A DNA stretch of 64,000 bases from Nocardia sp. NBC_01327 (GCF_035958815.1 NZ_CP108383.1:1984001-2048000), one strand, 5' to 3'; counted from the stretch's first letter, positions 53,027 to 62,473 are shown. Numbers and translations are program-made. Notes: generated by a model from the letters alone, not told the origin.

Positions 53027-54688
53027 GTGTCCGAACGTGGAGCAGTCGAGACCGTTGCCGACGTCATCGTGGCGAGGCTGGGCGAATACACCGAGCACCT
53101 CTTCGGAGTGGGCGGAGCCAATATCGAGGACATCTACGATGCGGTGCAGCGCCGCCCGGAGCTCATGACGGGCATTGTCGCCAAACATGAGTTCGGGGCC
53201 GCCACCATGGCCGACGGATATGCCCGCGCCACCAACCGGCTCGGCGTCGTGGCCGCCACCTCCGGCGGGGGTGCCATGAATTTGCTTGCGGCACTGGCCG
53301 AATCCTATGACTCGCGGGTGCCGGTGCTGGCTCTGGTCGGCCAGGCGCCGACCGTCCTGGAAGGCAGGGGCGCCTTCCAGGACACCAGCGGCGGCGCGGG
53401 GCGGCTCGACGCCGAGCGGATCTTCGGAGCGGTCAGCCGCAGCTGCGTGAAAGTGACTCGGCCGCAGGATATTCACGCCGAGCTGGACCGGGCTATCGAG
53501 GCTGCGCTGGCCGGTGGACCGGCGGTTCTGCTGCTGCCCAAGGATATTCAGGCGGCGCCGGCGCCGAGCCGGATGCATCGTGCGGGGGTATCGGAGCCCG
53601 CGCCGGTGGATGCACCGCTCGACGCCGACGCGGTACTGCTGCTGGCGGCCGGGCAGGGGCCCGCCGTCATCATCGCCGGGCCGGAGATCGCCCGCGCGAA
53701 TGCCCGGGCCGAACTCGCCGCGCTGGCGGAGGCCCTGGACGCCTCGGTGCTGGTCACCCCCGATGCCAAGGATGCCTTCCCGAACCGGCATCCGCGCTTT
53801 GCCGGTGTCACCGGTGTCATGGGACATCCGCACGCGCCCGCGCTGGTCGCGGGTGCGGGATTGTGCGTACTGGCCGGCGCGGCGCTGCCGATCACCGCGC
53901 GCGCCGGATTGGACGCGGCGCTGGCCGCCTGCCCGCGGGTGCTGCATCTGGGCGCCGACGAACCCTTCGTACCGGCCCACGTCCGGGTGCGAGGATCGCT
54001 GCGGCATCGGCTGCTGGAGTGCGCGGTGCATACCTCGCACCGGGGATCCGGTGCGGCGCAGGGTAATACGAGTGAACTGCCGGAGCTGAAGCCGCCGCCG
54101 GCGAGTGGGCCGGGCGTGCGCTACCGCGAGGCCGTGACCGCGCTGGCCGCCCGTCTGGATTCCGGCACCGATGTGGTCGCCGATGCGGGCAATACCGGTG
54201 CGGCGGTGGTACATCATCTGCCCGCGCCCGAGGGTGGCCGGTTCCTCATCGCGCTCGGTATGGGCGGTATGGGTTACGCCTTCGGCGCGGGTATCGGCAG
54301 CGCTCTCGGCCGCGGCCGCCGGACCTTCGTCATCGCCGGTGACGGTGCGTACTTCATGCACGGCAACGAGGTGCACACCGCTGTCGAATACCAGGCCCCG
54401 GTCACCTTCGTCATCTTCAACAACAATGCGCACGCCATGTGCGTGACGCGCGAACAGGTCTATTACTCCGGCGATTACAGCTTCAACCGCTTCCGGCCCG
54501 CGGATATCGGCGCGGGTGTGGCCGCCATGTACCCCCGGCTGCCCGCCTGGACCGCCACCACGCTCGCCGAATTCGAGACCGCACTGGACAAGGCCCACGA
54601 CGAAGTGGGACCCGTCTTCATCGAAATCCTCTGCGACCCAGACGAACTACCACCGTTTGCCCCCTTCCTGAAGGAGTTCACCGCATGA
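53027..54688 (+). CDS. thiamine-diphosphate enzyme (acetolactate-synthase-like)
   Basis: 553 residues from GTG 53027; a GTG at 52973 is rejected because it overlaps the palindrome. Catalytic E55 in KHEFG activates ThDP. Pyrimidine domain at 1-165, central domain at 190-315, pyrophosphate domain with GDG (D439) and the NN end of the motif about 30 residues later. It decarboxylates a 2-oxo acid and passes the acyl carbanion to an acceptor, or reduces it. Its stop overlaps the SRPBCC start. First gene of the cluster. Confidence 0.86.
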   Translation: MSERGAVETVADVIVARLGEYTEHLFGVGGANIEDIYDAVQRRPELMTGIVAKHEFGAATMADGYARATNRLGVVAATSGGGAMNLLAALAESYDSRVPVLALVGQAPTVLEGRGAFQDTSGGAGRLDAERIFGAVSRSCVKVTRPQDIHAELDRAIEAALAGGPAVLLLPKDIQAAPAPSRMHRAGVSEPAPVDAPLDADAVLLLAAGQGPAVIIAGPEIARANARAELAALAEALDASVLVTPDAKDAFPNRHPRFAGVTGVMGHPHAPALVAGAGLCVLAGAALPITARAGLDAALAACPRVLHLGADEPFVPAHVRVRGSLRHRLLECAVHTSHRGSGAAQGNTSELPELKPPPASGPGVRYREAVTALAARLDSGTDVVADAGNTGAAVVHHLPAPEGGRFLIALGMGGMGYAFGAGIGSALGRGRRTFVIAGDGAYFMHGNEVHTAVEYQAPVTFVIFNNNAHAMCVTREQVYYSGDYSFNRFRPADIGAGVAAMYPRLPAWTATTLAEFETALDKAHDEVGPVFIEILCDPDELPPFAPFLKEFTA

Positions 54689-55344
54689 CCGACACCGTCA
54701 AGGCCGAACCCGTCGAAGTGCCGCACCTCGAGATCCCGGGCGTCTATCGCATCGAGACCATGACCCTCAAGGAGGGCATGCCGATGGTGCTCGATATGAC
54801 CCGCGCGGTGTATCCGCACGATGAGGTCTTCGGCGACTACTGCACGGTCAACGAATACATCGACGCCCCGCCGGACGAGGTCTTCGAATACCTCTCCGAT
54901 ACCCGCAGTCTGTGCGAATGGACCTACAGCATGCGGGGTTTCGAGCGGACCGATCAGCCGGACCTGTGGGTTTCCGATGACCGCATCGGCTCGAACACCC
55001 GCATCTACACCCGCACCGAATCCAGCCGGGAGACCCGCACCGTCGATTACCACTGTGCCTGGGACCAGGGCGAACACCTGTGGATGATCTATCTGATGCG
55101 GGTGGTGGACGCGCAGCTGCTGTTCAACAAGCCCGGTTCGGTGGTGCTGTGGACCAATTGCCACCACCCCTTCTACGACGAGAACGCGTATCCCGAGACC
55201 GCGCCGGCGGATCGCCCGGTGTGGGTCGGCGATTTCTGGCATCTGTTCGCCGCCGGTCATCTGCTGGAACTGCGCAACCTCAAGGCCATCTGCGAGCACC
55301 GCCACGCCAACGGCCAGCCGATCAAGCCCGAATGGATGAACTGA
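54685..55344 (+). CDS. SRPBCC (START-like) protein
   Basis: 219 residues from ATG 54685 (ATGA overlap with the previous gene). 'EYIDAPPDEVFEYLSDTRSLCEWTYSMRGFERT' is the N-terminal part of the helix-grip fold, followed by strands with 'TRTVDYHCAWDQGEHLWMIYLMRV' and 'TNCHHPFYDEN'. In biosynthetic operons such proteins act as cyclases, aromatases or ligand carriers. No catalytic residues stand out. It is coupled to the ThDP enzyme by overlap and to the KASIII-like gene by 2 bp. Confidence 0.75.
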   Translation: MTDTVKAEPVEVPHLEIPGVYRIETMTLKEGMPMVLDMTRAVYPHDEVFGDYCTVNEYIDAPPDEVFEYLSDTRSLCEWTYSMRGFERTDQPDLWVSDDRIGSNTRIYTRTESSRETRTVDYHCAWDQGEHLWMIYLMRVVDAQLLFNKPGSVVLWTNCHHPFYDENAYPETAPADRPVWVGDFWHLFAAGHLLELRNLKAICEHRHANGQPIKPEWMN

Positions 55345-55346
55345 GT

Positions 55347-56363
55347 ATGAGCACCGAAACCGTCAGCCTCATCGATGTCGCCGGGTATCTACCCGAAACA
55401 ATCGTTCCCGCAGACTATTTCGCGCAGTACGCGGATGCGGAGGATGTCACCGCGAACATCATGTTCAAGTCGCCGAAGTTCCGTCACCATATCGCGCCGG
55501 GAGAGTCGCCCGCCGATATGGCCGAGCGCGCGGTGGCCCCGCTGCTCGCCCGCCAGGGCCGGGATATCTTGCGCGACATCGACATTCTGATCGTGCACAC
55601 CCAGCTGCCGGAGACGGCCATTGTCGGCAACGGCGGTGAAGTGGCCGCGCGCCTGGGCATCGATCCCGAATGGCTGATCGATCTGCACAATGGCGGCTGT
55701 GCGGCCTTCGTGCACGCCATGAAGCTGGCCCGGCAGATCATGGTGAGCACCGATGCCAAGGCGGCGCTCATCGTCAATATCCAGAACGCGGCCGGTCAGA
55801 TCTTCACCCAGGAGCAGGTGCGCGGTAAGCCGCAGGCCGCCATTCCCGGTGACGGGGCGGGCGCGGGACTGCTTGTGAAGAACGGTGATTCGCCGATTCT
55901 CGATATCGAGACCCGGCACCTGCCGCAGTTCGCGGGACAGATGACCGTGCTCGCCGATCCGCCCCGCAAGTACTGGGAGGCCGGGCCGGGACAGATGCAT
56001 GTGGGCTTCACCGAATCCAAGATCGCCAAGGTGCTCGGCCGCGGTAACAAGATCGTGCCCGAGGTGGCGCTGGCGGTATGCAAGCGGCTCGGCGTCCCCT
56101 CCAGCGAGCTGGATCTGCTGATCACCAATCAGCCCAACCGGGCCTTCCTGCGCAACTGGCGCGATGCGCTGCAACTGCCGCAGGAACGGCATCCCGATAC
56201 CTTCGACGAGTGCGGAAACCTTTTCGGCGCGGGCATTCCCGTCACCTTCGACCGTGCGGTCGACGAGGGCCGCGTCGCCGCCGGATCGCTGGTGATGCTG
56301 GCCGGATTCGCGCATGCGGGCGATTTCGCGGCGGCTGCCGCGGTGCGCTGGGGCGGACGCTGA
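55347..56363 (+). CDS. KASIII-like acyltransferase with altered catalytic triad
   Basis: 338 residues from ATG 55347. Thiolase fold of the FabH type: 'VAARLGIDPEWLIDLHNGGC' and active-site C118 in NGGCAAF. The usual catalytic His of PHQAN is Asn here: ITNQPNR, N261. The last Asn is kept as ECGNLF, N291. FabH would need Cys-His-Asn, so this enzyme cannot perform ordinary decarboxylative condensation and may be an acyltransferase. It follows the SRPBCC gene by 2 bp and precedes the aminotransferase by 10. Confidence 0.88.
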   Translation: MSTETVSLIDVAGYLPETIVPADYFAQYADAEDVTANIMFKSPKFRHHIAPGESPADMAERAVAPLLARQGRDILRDIDILIVHTQLPETAIVGNGGEVAARLGIDPEWLIDLHNGGCAAFVHAMKLARQIMVSTDAKAALIVNIQNAAGQIFTQEQVRGKPQAAIPGDGAGAGLLVKNGDSPILDIETRHLPQFAGQMTVLADPPRKYWEAGPGQMHVGFTESKIAKVLGRGNKIVPEVALAVCKRLGVPSSELDLLITNQPNRAFLRNWRDALQLPQERHPDTFDECGNLFGAGIPVTFDRAVDEGRVAAGSLVMLAGFAHAGDFAAAAAVRWGGR

Positions 56364-56373
56364 GATAACGACG

Positions 56374-57378
56374 ATGGCTCCCCTCGCCTGGATCGGGCAT
56401 CAGTTACAGCTCAATGAAAACCCCTATGGCCCACCGCCTTCCGTCCGCGAGGCACTATCGGCCGCACTCTCCTCCGCGAACCGGTATCCGGAATTCCTGC
56501 CGCAGCGCCTGCCCCGGCTCATTGCCGAACGGCTCGGCGTCGCACCCGACTGCATAGTGGTGGGCGCGGGGGCGACCGGCGTGATCATGCATATCGTGCA
56601 GGAGTTCGGTTCCGGCGGTTCGAGTGTCGTCATGGCGGTGCCGACCTTCGACGGATATCCGATCCTGACGGCCATGGCCGGCGGTCGACCGGTGACGGTG
56701 CCGCTCATGCTGGACGGGCGGCAGGATCTGGACGCCATCGCCGAGGCGGTGGACGAGCAGACCCGGCTGGTGGTGCTGTGCAGTCCGCACAATCCGACCG
56801 GAACACTCATCACGCCACCGGAATTCGAGAAGTTCCTGCTTCGGATACCGCCCGCGGTCACCGTCGTGCTGGATGAGGCGTATGTGGATTTTGTCGCGCC
56901 GGGTGAGCGCATCGACGTGCTGACACTGCTCGACGAGCATCCGAATCTGCTTGTCCTGCGCACCTTTTCGAAGGCATACGGGCTCGCGGCACTGCGGGTC
57001 GGCTATGCCGTCGGCGCTCCGGCGCTGATCGAGCGGGTGGCCCGCTGGCAGCTGCCCTTCGGCATGAACGCACTCGCCGAGGTCGCGGTGCGGGCCTGCT
57101 ACGCGGCGGAACCGGAGATCGCCGAACGGGTGACGGTCATCGGCGAGCATCGGCGCCGGCTCACCGCCGGACTGCGCGAGCTCGGCCTGTGCGTACCCGA
57201 CAGCTACGCCAATTTCTCCTATCTGACCCTGCCCGGCCCGGATATCGATCGGGTCGGAACCGCCTTGGCGGGGGCGAACATCCACGTCAAGCACTATCCG
57301 ACCGGTTTGCGCATCACCGTGGGCGACCGGGTGGCCACCGACGCGGTTCTCCATACCGTGCGCAGTACAGTGCAGTAA
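56374..57378 (+). CDS. HisC-like class I/II aminotransferase
   Basis: 334 residues from ATG 56374. PLP site K200 in RTFSKAYGLAALRVGY; 'LNENPYGPPPSV' and 'ANRYPEFLPQRLPRLIAERLGV' at the N-terminus are typical of HisC, as is LDEAYVDF. Histidinol-phosphate aminotransferases elsewhere work on amino-acid-like substrates; in this operon it more likely transaminates the product of the ThDP or KASIII-like step. TAATG overlap with the MarR gene. Confidence 0.88.
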   Translation: MAPLAWIGHQLQLNENPYGPPPSVREALSAALSSANRYPEFLPQRLPRLIAERLGVAPDCIVVGAGATGVIMHIVQEFGSGGSSVVMAVPTFDGYPILTAMAGGRPVTVPLMLDGRQDLDAIAEAVDEQTRLVVLCSPHNPTGTLITPPEFEKFLLRIPPAVTVVLDEAYVDFVAPGERIDVLTLLDEHPNLLVLRTFSKAYGLAALRVGYAVGAPALIERVARWQLPFGMNALAEVAVRACYAAEPEIAERVTVIGEHRRRLTAGLRELGLCVPDSYANFSYLTLPGPDIDRVGTALAGANIHVKHYPTGLRITVGDRVATDAVLHTVRSTVQ

Positions 57379-57890
57379 TGTCAGAAAATCCGTCTTCCGA
57401 ACCCGCAGGGCACCGGGTCGGAGCGGACGAGGAGATCGACTACGCACTGTTGTCGCTGAGTGCACAGCTGTGCTTTGCGCTGTACTCCACGTCGCGGTCC
57501 ATGACCGCTGCCTACCGTCCCTTCCTGGACGATATGAAACTCACCTATCCGCAGTACCTGGTGCTGCTGACGCTGTGGGAACGTCCGGGCATCACCATGA
57601 AGGAGCTGGGCGAGCAGATCCACCTCGACTACGGCACCCTCTCGCCGCTGGTACAGCGGTTGCAGGCCGGTGGCCTGGTCGAGAGTGTGCGCAGCGTCGC
57701 GGACGGGCGTGCGGTCGTGCTGCACGCCACCCCCGCCAGTCAGCAATTGCAGGGGCCCGCGCAGCGCATGATCCACGCGGTGCTGGATTCCGTCGGCATC
57801 CCGCTGGAAGATATCGAGGCGCTCCGGGACCAGGTCAACGCCCTGGGACTGCGGCTCGACGCCATGGTCACCGCGGCCCGCGCTCGCTGA
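57378..57890 (+). CDS. MarR-family regulator, OhrR-like
   Basis: 170 residues from ATG 57378. OhrR signature: LCFALYSTSR with a conserved Cys at residue 32, and 'YRPFLDDMKLTYPQYLVLLTLWERPGITMKELGEQIHLDYGTLSPLVQRL' containing the winged helix (residues about 50-110). OhrR proteins sense organic peroxides by oxidation of that Cys. It is the last gene of the operon (1-bp overlap with the aminotransferase), a likely autoregulator. No ohr gene is nearby. Confidence 0.88.
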   Translation: MSENPSSEPAGHRVGADEEIDYALLSLSAQLCFALYSTSRSMTAAYRPFLDDMKLTYPQYLVLLTLWERPGITMKELGEQIHLDYGTLSPLVQRLQAGGLVESVRSVADGRAVVLHATPASQQLQGPAQRMIHAVLDSVGIPLEDIEALRDQVNALGLRLDAMVTAARAR

Positions 57891-58070
57891 GCCTGCCCGG
57901 CCGGTTCTTTGGTCCGGGGCACACTCCGGTGCGGTCCGTGGTGTTCGCGGGCACATTGTGATCCACGGCGCACCGCACCAGCATTGTGAATTGGTCCTGG
58001 TTCGGGGGCCGTGCGAGAGTGTGCCCGCGTGCCGGACGATGCGGTCCGGGCAGGTCGGAGGAGAGAGGTC

Positions 58071-59882
58071 GTGGGACAGATGGGATCAACCTCGGTTGCA
58101 CAGCGCGAATTCGAGGCGCCGGCGTCGTACGCCATCGCCGAGGGTGCGGCGCTGACCGATGTCGTCGACGGCCTCGCCGCGCATTCGCCGGATTTCGTGG
58201 CCTTCCAGCGGCCCGCCACCGACGGGTGGAGCGATGTGACGGCCGCGCAGTTCGCCGCCGAGGTGCGGGCGGTGGCCAAGGGGCTCATCGCCTCCGGTGT
58301 GCAGGCCGGGGATCGGGTCGCCATCATGGCCGCGACCCGGTACGAGTGGACGCTCATCGACTACGCCATCTGGACCGCCGGGGCGTGCACGGTCGCCATC
58401 TACGATTCCTCGTCGACCGATCAGGCGCGCTGGATCGTCGAGGATTCGGGCACGAAGCTGCTGATCGTGGAGAACGAGCGGCATGCGGACACCGTCGCCG
58501 ATATCGCGACGGCCGACCTGCTCGAGACGCTGCGCATCGATGCGGGTGCGGTGGACGAGCTCGTCGAACGCGGTGCCGCCGTTGACGACAGCGTGCTCGC
58601 CGAGCGCCGGGCCCAGGTCGGGTCCGCCTCCGCGGCGACGCTCATCTACACCTCGGGCACCACCGGCCGTCCCAAGGGTGTGGTGCTCACGCACGCGAAC
58701 CTGCTGGCCGAGTCGCTGTCCGGCAAGATCGCGCTGCGGCATCTGCTCGCCGAGGGCAAGACGACCCTCATGTTCCTGCCGCTCGCGCACGTCTTCGCGC
58801 GTGCCATCGCGGTGGGCTCGCTGGCGGCCAAGGTGACCGTCGCGCACACGTCCGACTGGTCCACCCTGACCACCCAATTCGCTTCGTACAAGCCGGATTT
58901 CATCCTGGCCGTGCCCCGGGTGTTCGAGAAGGTCTACAACGGCGCGAAGCAGCAGGCGCACGACAGCGGTAAGGGGCGCATCTTCGATCTGGCCGCGGAT
59001 ACCGCCATCGCCTGGAGCGAGGCGCAGGAGTCCGGCGGCGCGAGTCTGCCGCTGCGCCTGAAGCACGCGCTCTTCGACAAGCTCGTCTACTCGAAACTCC
59101 GTGCCGCCCTGGGTGGTCGCTGCACCGGCGCGGTCTCCGGCGGCGGTCCGCTCGGCGCGCGCCTCGGCCACTTCTTCCGTGGCATCGGCGTCCCCGTGTA
59201 CGAGGGCTACGGCCTCACCGAGACCAGTGCGGCCATTACCGTGAATACGGTGTCGCACATGCGAGTCGGCACCGTCGGCCGCCCGATCGAAGGCAATGCG
59301 GTCAGCATTGCCGACGACGGCGAAGTCCTGCTGCGGGGTTCCGTGGTCTTCGACGGCTACTGGCACAATGACGCCGCCAGCGCCGAAGCGATTACCGAAG
59401 GCTGGTTCCACACAGGCGATCTCGGCGCCCTGGATGCCGACGGCTACCTCTCCATCACCGGCCGCAAAAAGGAAATCATCGTCACCGCCGCCGGCAAGAA
59501 CGTCTCTCCGGCCCCCATGGAAGACACCCTCCGCGCCCACCCCCTCATCGGCCAGTGCATGATCGTCGGCGACAACAAGCCCTTCATCGGCGTCCTCATC
59601 ACCCTCGACCGCGACGCCCTCCCCGGCTGGCGCGACCGCAACAGCATCCCCGCCGACGTCACCATCGAAGCCCTCACCACCAACCCCGCCCTGGTAGCGG
59701 AAATCGAAGCCGCAGTGGCCGATTCCAACACCAAGGTCTCAAAAGCCGAGTCCATCAAAAAGATCCGCATCCTCTCCGCCGACTGGACCCAGGAAACCGG
59801 CGAACTAACCCCCAAACTCTCCCTCAGACGCGCAGTCGTCCTGGAGAAGTACGCCCCCGAGGTAGCCGCCATCTACTCCTGA
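58071..59882 (+). CDS. FadD15-like long-chain acyl-CoA synthetase
   Basis: 603 residues from GTG 58071, with GGAGGAG 7 bases upstream. Adenylation domain with 'IYTSGTTGRPKGVVLTH', 'GYGLTETSAAI' and 'KEIIVTAAGKNVSPAPMEDTLR'; length equals FadD15 (600). It activates fatty acids to acyl-CoA. 180 bp after the cluster, so its own transcription unit. C-terminal codon choice shifts to runs of C-rich codons after 59500. Confidence 0.92.
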   Translation: MGQMGSTSVAQREFEAPASYAIAEGAALTDVVDGLAAHSPDFVAFQRPATDGWSDVTAAQFAAEVRAVAKGLIASGVQAGDRVAIMAATRYEWTLIDYAIWTAGACTVAIYDSSSTDQARWIVEDSGTKLLIVENERHADTVADIATADLLETLRIDAGAVDELVERGAAVDDSVLAERRAQVGSASAATLIYTSGTTGRPKGVVLTHANLLAESLSGKIALRHLLAEGKTTLMFLPLAHVFARAIAVGSLAAKVTVAHTSDWSTLTTQFASYKPDFILAVPRVFEKVYNGAKQQAHDSGKGRIFDLAADTAIAWSEAQESGGASLPLRLKHALFDKLVYSKLRAALGGRCTGAVSGGGPLGARLGHFFRGIGVPVYEGYGLTETSAAITVNTVSHMRVGTVGRPIEGNAVSIADDGEVLLRGSVVFDGYWHNDAASAEAITEGWFHTGDLGALDADGYLSITGRKKEIIVTAAGKNVSPAPMEDTLRAHPLIGQCMIVGDNKPFIGVLITLDRDALPGWRDRNSIPADVTIEALTTNPALVAEIEAAVADSNTKVSKAESIKKIRILSADWTQETGELTPKLSLRRAVVLEKYAPEVAAIYS

Positions 59883-59896
59883 TCCGCCCGCACCAC

Positions 59897-59956
59897 ACAG
59901 CCCGCGTACCCACCCGACAGCCCTCACCGGCGCTGTCCGGTGTGGACGCGGGCTGT
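59897..59956. terminator. nested hairpin between convergent genes
   Basis: Outer arms ACAGCCCGCGT / ACGCGGGCTGT (11 bp, 59897-59907 and 59946-59956) with an inner pair GACAGC / GCTGTC (six pairs) between them. Serves as a bidirectional terminator for the ligase and the secreted hydrolase. No long U-tract. Confidence 0.6.
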
Positions 59957-60026
59957 CTGGTCTTGCGGTAGGTGATGCGCCAGCCGTCGGGGTGACGGGG
60001 TCGCGTTCGGTGCGAGTTGTGGCGGG

Positions 60027-61424
60027 CTAGCGCTGGCCGTGGTTCAGGGCCAGAAGGGCGGCGGCCAGTTGGGCGCCGGTGTCGAGGGTGGCGGCGAAGA
60101 TGTCCTGGGGGACGAGTTTGCCGTTGCACCAGAGGATATTGCAGTTGCCGGAGGCGTAGGGGCCGGTGCCCAGCAGGATTTGGGCCACCTGCGCGGGGTC
60201 GGTCCAGAAGGCGAGATCGTCGAGGCTGCCGACCACCGGGCCGAAATTATCGTTGTAGTGGTACGGCTCGTCGTAGGGCTCGGCGGGGACGTCGGAGACC
60301 GATGCGGTGACGCGGCGGAGGAATTCCTTGTTGTCGGGATTGGATTCGGCCGCGAGGGAGGTCTGCACATTGTTCGGGTCGATGCCCGCGGGGACGCCGA
60401 GGCGGACGATGACCATATCGCGGCTGGGGATGATGGCGACGAACTGGCCCAGTGCGCCGACGAAGGAGTACAGATCGCGCGGGGCGCCGGGGAACATGGC
60501 GTGCTCGAAGACCTTGGCGGTGGGCACGGTGGCGGTCTTGTAGGAGTCACCGGCATTGAGCCAGAAGAGGAATCCGTAGCCGCCATTGGCCGCGGTGGGC
60601 TGCTGCGCCTGGCGAATGTAGTCGGGATCGATCAATTGCCGATCACCCCAGTGGCCGTTGTCGAGCATGAGCTGGCCGAGGCGGGCGATATCGTCCGCGC
60701 GCATGGCCATCCCGCCGTTGACCGCGGTATTCCCGCTGCGATCGCGCAACCAGATCCAATTGCCGCGGTCGATACCCAAGGGGGACATCAGTTCCCGCTG
60801 CACGAAGTCCTGGAAGTCCATGCCGGTGGTGATTTCCACGATCTTGGGCAGCAGCACCAGCACCGCCTGGCTGTATTGGAAAGTGGTGCCGGGCTCGAAA
60901 GCGAAAGGCGCTTCCAGGTTTTGGAGCACCTCGTCGGTGGCGATCCCCGCGATATCGGCAGCCCAGCTGAAACGCAATCCCGTGGTCTGATTGAGGACCT
61001 GGCGCACAGTCAGCGCCGCGTGCGCCGGATCGGCCTGCGGGAAGAACTTTCCGAGCGGATCGTCGAGGCTGAAATACCCCATGGTGATGGCCCGCCCGAT
61101 GGCTACCGAGGCGACACCCTTGGAGGCGCTGGCCAGCGGCAGTGGCAGATTTCCGGTGCCGGTGCGATCGCCCACCAGGCAACCGTGCCGATACACCTGA
61201 ATGGCGTAGGCGCCCTTGCTGGAACCGAAGTCGATGGCATCGGACAGCGCCGTGGGATCGATACCCGCCGCCGCCGGATCACTGCGCCCGAAGGCGTCGG
61301 CGCCCGCGGGATCGGCGCAGCTGCTCGCGGCCGGATCGGCCGCGGCGACGGGGGAGACGAGGGTGCATGCGGCAATGGTGAGGGCGGCGCCGACACCACC
61401 CATCCAGCGTCGGCGAGAGTTCAT
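60027..61424 (-). CDS. secreted beta-lactamase-fold serine hydrolase
   Basis: 465 residues from ATG 61424. Signal peptide residues 1-29 (MNSRRRWMGGVGAALTIAAC, then SPVAAADP); the Cys in TIAAC may also make a lipoprotein. Class C fold with SxxK as SASK ('LPLASASKGVASVAIGRA'), YxQ as YSQ ('TTFQYSQAVLVLL') and a late Asn/Gly strand. Acts outside the cell, perhaps as esterase or peptidase. 38 bp after the alpha/beta hydrolase gene on the same strand. Confidence 0.85.
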   Translation of the reverse strand: MNSRRRWMGGVGAALTIAACTLVSPVAAADPAASSCADPAGADAFGRSDPAAAGIDPTALSDAIDFGSSKGAYAIQVYRHGCLVGDRTGTGNLPLPLASASKGVASVAIGRAITMGYFSLDDPLGKFFPQADPAHAALTVRQVLNQTTGLRFSWAADIAGIATDEVLQNLEAPFAFEPGTTFQYSQAVLVLLPKIVEITTGMDFQDFVQRELMSPLGIDRGNWIWLRDRSGNTAVNGGMAMRADDIARLGQLMLDNGHWGDRQLIDPDYIRQAQQPTAANGGYGFLFWLNAGDSYKTATVPTAKVFEHAMFPGAPRDLYSFVGALGQFVAIIPSRDMVIVRLGVPAGIDPNNVQTSLAAESNPDNKEFLRRVTASVSDVPAEPYDEPYHYNDNFGPVVGSLDDLAFWTDPAQVAQILLGTGPYASGNCNILWCNGKLVPQDIFAATLDTGAQLAAALLALNHGQR

Positions 61425-61462
61425 GACGGTCCTTGTCGAAAGAGTTTATCGGGGAACGTGAT

Positions 61463-62473
61463 TCAGTGGAGTGCGTTCGCGAGCGCATTGCGCTCGACAC
61501 TGAAATACGTTGTGTCGCTGGGCAGTGCCCAATCCGGTCGGACGAAGAAGTGCTTCGCGGTCTCGTCGCCGAAGGCGATATACCGCAGCCACGCCACCGC
61601 GGTACCGGCGGATCGATAGTTCTCGATTCCGTCGACCGGCGAGAAATGGCTGACGCCACGCGCATCGGCAATCCACGCCGGCGCATTGAACGTCACGTTG
61701 TACTGCCACCACCGCACCCAGGCGAAGTCCGGCACCACAAAATCGTTGTAGCCGGTGAGGTACAGCGTCGGCGCGTCGAACAGCGCACCGACCGCCACCG
61801 GTCCGGGCTCGATGGCCAGCACGCCCGCCACCCGCAGCGCGGGATCGATGGCCGATGCCACCGGCGGCAGCAGGGTGGCAATCTGCTGCGCCGCACCGCC
61901 ACCGGCGGAATGCCCGGCAAAGATGGTGCGCGACAGGTCGATTCGCTGGAACAGCGGAGAATTCGGATCACGATCGGCCCCGATCGCCACGGCCAATCCG
62001 GCGGCGGGCACATAGGCCAGCGAGTTGAACCACTCGTAGGGCACCGTCACGACGAACCCATTGCTCACCCACTGCCGCACCAGCCGGTCGTACATCCCCG
62101 GATTGGCATCGATCCCGCCCGTGAACACGATGAGTGGCGCACTGCCCAGATCGGCGATATCGGCCGGATAGTAGGTGTTCACGCCGGCCGGCGATTCGAG
62201 TCCGTTCGGAAACGCCTGCGTACAGGTCATATCGTCGGTATTGCCGAACAGGTGCACGGCAATGTGCTGGAACATGCCGACGACGGAGTCCTGGCACGGA
62301 TTCGTCCGCACCGCGGTCGCCACCGGATGGGTCCCCATACCCCCGTAGAGGCTCTGCGCCGTCGCCGCGGGCGCGGGCTCATCGGCCGCGGCCGTCGCCC
62401 CCCACGAGCAGGCGAATACGGTCGCCGCGGCCAGTACTGTCGCCACGGCGCGCCGCGGTGCCAAAACCCTCAT
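61463..62473 (-). CDS. secreted alpha/beta hydrolase
   Basis: 336 residues from ATG 62473. Signal peptide residues 1-30 ('RRAVATVLAAATVFACSWGATAAADE'-type region). Nucleophile GHSAGG near residue 186 ('TIFAGHSAGGGAAQQIATLL'), 'TLYLTGYNDFVVP' for the Asp region and a late His (GVSHFSP). Pattern resembles chlorophyllase/polyester hydrolases. Forms a two-gene unit with the serine hydrolase downstream. Confidence 0.85.
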   Translation of the reverse strand: MRVLAPRRAVATVLAAATVFACSWGATAAADEPAPAATAQSLYGGMGTHPVATAVRTNPCQDSVVGMFQHIAVHLFGNTDDMTCTQAFPNGLESPAGVNTYYPADIADLGSAPLIVFTGGIDANPGMYDRLVRQWVSNGFVVTVPYEWFNSLAYVPAAGLAVAIGADRDPNSPLFQRIDLSRTIFAGHSAGGGAAQQIATLLPPVASAIDPALRVAGVLAIEPGPVAVGALFDAPTLYLTGYNDFVVPDFAWVRWWQYNVTFNAPAWIADARGVSHFSPVDGIENYRSAGTAVAWLRYIAFGDETAKHFFVRPDWALPSDTTYFSVERNALANALH

